Virus record (IMG/VR): IMGVR_UViG_3300045976_000135 | Span: 1-37,039 of that record | Source of the DNA: a virus | Length of the DNA stretch: 37,039 bases | Reading direction: 5' to 3' (one strand) | Part shown: positions 36,287 through 37,039 of the stretch, in pieces | How positions within the stretch are numbered: position 1 is the first letter of the stretch | Layout of the letters: each line of letters begins with the position of its first letter | Translations under genes and position numbers: made by a program | The notes under the pieces: generated by a model | What the model was told of the DNA's origin: nothing | The model's input: only the letters and a program-made list of their open reading frames with translations | Databases searched by the model: none

Positions 36287-36958
36287 ATGAAGCTCCTTTT
36301 GACTGTGACTGCTGCCAGCCTCATCTCGGCGGGGGCTGGCGCAGTAGTCGGCTACAAGGTCGCGGAACGGCGTCTGACGCTGCACTTCGAAGAGCGTATC
36401 TTGAGGGAGACTGCTGGTATGCGGGTGTTCTACTCGCAGGCTAAGCAGCCTTTCGACACGCCGGAGGAAGCGCTGGCGGCGATGGTGTCCGCGGAACAGG
36501 AATCGCCGGAGTCTCCCGCTTCGACGACTCCTGAGCGTGTCGCTTACCACAAGATCGTGAAGTCCTACGTCGAGGACAACCCCCCGGAGGAATCCGAGGG
36601 TCCGCGGGTGGACTTCACGCCACCGCCGGTCGAACCCCATGTTCAGAACTTCTTCGACAAGCCTGTGATCATTTCGCAGGACGAGTTCGTGAACGAAGAG
36701 TCGGGGTACATGCAGGGCACGCTCGTGTACTACGTGCAGGATGGCGCCCTGTGTGACGAGAGGGACCAGCTGATCGAGTCGATCGACGATGTCGTGGGTG
36801 CGGACAACCTGCGATTCGGAGAACAGTCGAGCGACGAGAACACCGTGCATGTGCGCAATCCCAAGCTGCAGCTCGAGTGGGAAATCGTTCGCAATCACGG
36901 GTCGTACGGCCGGGATGTTCAGGGCATCGTGGAACCACCGAGCGGCCGGAGTAGATAG
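36287..36958 (+). CDS. Membrane-anchored conserved phage protein, 223 aa
   Basis: ATG 36287 follows AAGGGGCAAGGACG. An N-terminal hydrophobic stretch (LLLTVTAASLISAGAGAVVGYKV) is followed by a helix (LTLHFEERILRETAGMRVFYS), an acidic proline-rich linker (about 55-115), and a C-terminal domain (KPVIISQDEFVNEE, LVYYVQDGALCDERDQLI, SIDDVVGADNLRFG, EIVRNHGSYGRDV). I recall proteins with the same end in other siphophages, often beside DUF6353-type proteins. The function is not known to me. Its stop overlaps the next start by one base. Confidence 0.65.
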   Translation: MKLLLTVTAASLISAGAGAVVGYKVAERRLTLHFEERILRETAGMRVFYSQAKQPFDTPEEALAAMVSAEQESPESPASTTPERVAYHKIVKSYVEDNPPEESEGPRVDFTPPPVEPHVQNFFDKPVIISQDEFVNEESGYMQGTLVYYVQDGALCDERDQLIESIDDVVGADNLRFGEQSSDENTVHVRNPKLQLEWEIVRNHGSYGRDVQGIVEPPSGRSR

Positions 36959-37039
36959 TGGCTTCCGGAACTCTTGACGACCAATACTTCGAATGGCTGT
37001 ACGGCCAAGTGGCGGACGTCAAGATCCGGAAAGGCCCAA
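36958..37039 (+). CDS. Start of an unknown phage gene, cut by the window end
   Basis: GTG 36958 overlaps the preceding TAG. The 27 visible residues read ASGTLDDQYFEWLYGQVADV and continue past the edge. A QYFEWLYxQV start is, as I recall, common to a small protein conserved in many siphophages near DUF6353-type genes. The rest lies outside the window. Confidence 0.5.
   Translation, partial: MASGTLDDQYFEWLYGQVADVKIRKGP

Overview
The window is a stretch of a tailed-phage (siphovirus) genome or prophage from a high-GC Gram-positive (actinobacterial) host. This rests on moderately high GC with C/G-rich third positions, frequent GTG starts behind strong AGGAGG sites, an HK97-type head module, a 1,477-residue tape measure protein, FnIII, collagen-like and lectin-like tail proteins, and a DUF1906-like cell-wall hydrolase. 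Every supported gene is on the + strand, mostly with ATGA, TGATG or few-base overlaps. No integrase, repressor, tRNA or CRISPR array was seen. Both ends cut through genes. Gene style recalls ReqiPepy6-like and Firmicutes-like actinophages, but the genus cannot be fixed from sequence alone.

Layout. (1) 1-3148: small unknown proteins, including five tiny putative zinc-binding proteins in two paralogous groups; a leader-like segment with two strong hairpins (1298-1448); and a SNF2-like helicase. (2) 3149-8569: a regulatory interval with dyad repeats, a NUMOD4/HNH-like protein, a VRR-NUC-type nuclease, a RecB/Cas4-like nuclease, and an 878-residue protein with helix-turn-helix motifs at both ends and a GADFDGD motif like the catalytic loop of RNA polymerase beta-prime and YonO-type polymerases. 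Then come a small conserved protein, a G/C-tract structured region (possible packaging site), a possible small terminase and an HNH nuclease. (3) 8581-12390: a CW_7-like wall-binding protein, a lysin with a strong internal start, a connector-like protein, two adhesin-like tail proteins, a protein with an HFGVKGMKWGV motif and a 2H phosphoesterase-like protein. (4) 12400-21889: large terminase, portal, a protease-capsid fusion, neck proteins, two paralogous tail-tube proteins around an assembly chaperone, and a second adhesin-like protein. (5) 21886-29578: tape measure, distal tail protein, Gp37-like hub protein and FnIII tail protein. (6) 29536-30653: three membrane proteins, the last an r1t-type holin. 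(7) 30652-37039: small genes, many encoding single-membrane-span peptides, in short cassettes bounded by copies of an unusual promoter-like element and by intrinsic terminators, plus two paralogous two-span membrane proteins.

How it fits together. The helicase and two PD-(D/E)XK nucleases look like a replication/recombination set. The terminase-to-tail block builds the virion. The lysin, its possible internally started partner, the CW_7-like protein and the holin would release progeny. The most notable possibility is that the polymerase-like protein transcribes phage genes, perhaps from the repeated element in which TTTACA lies only 5 nt upstream of TATAAT. The polymerase-like motif and the repeated element are seen in the sequence; their pairing is inference.
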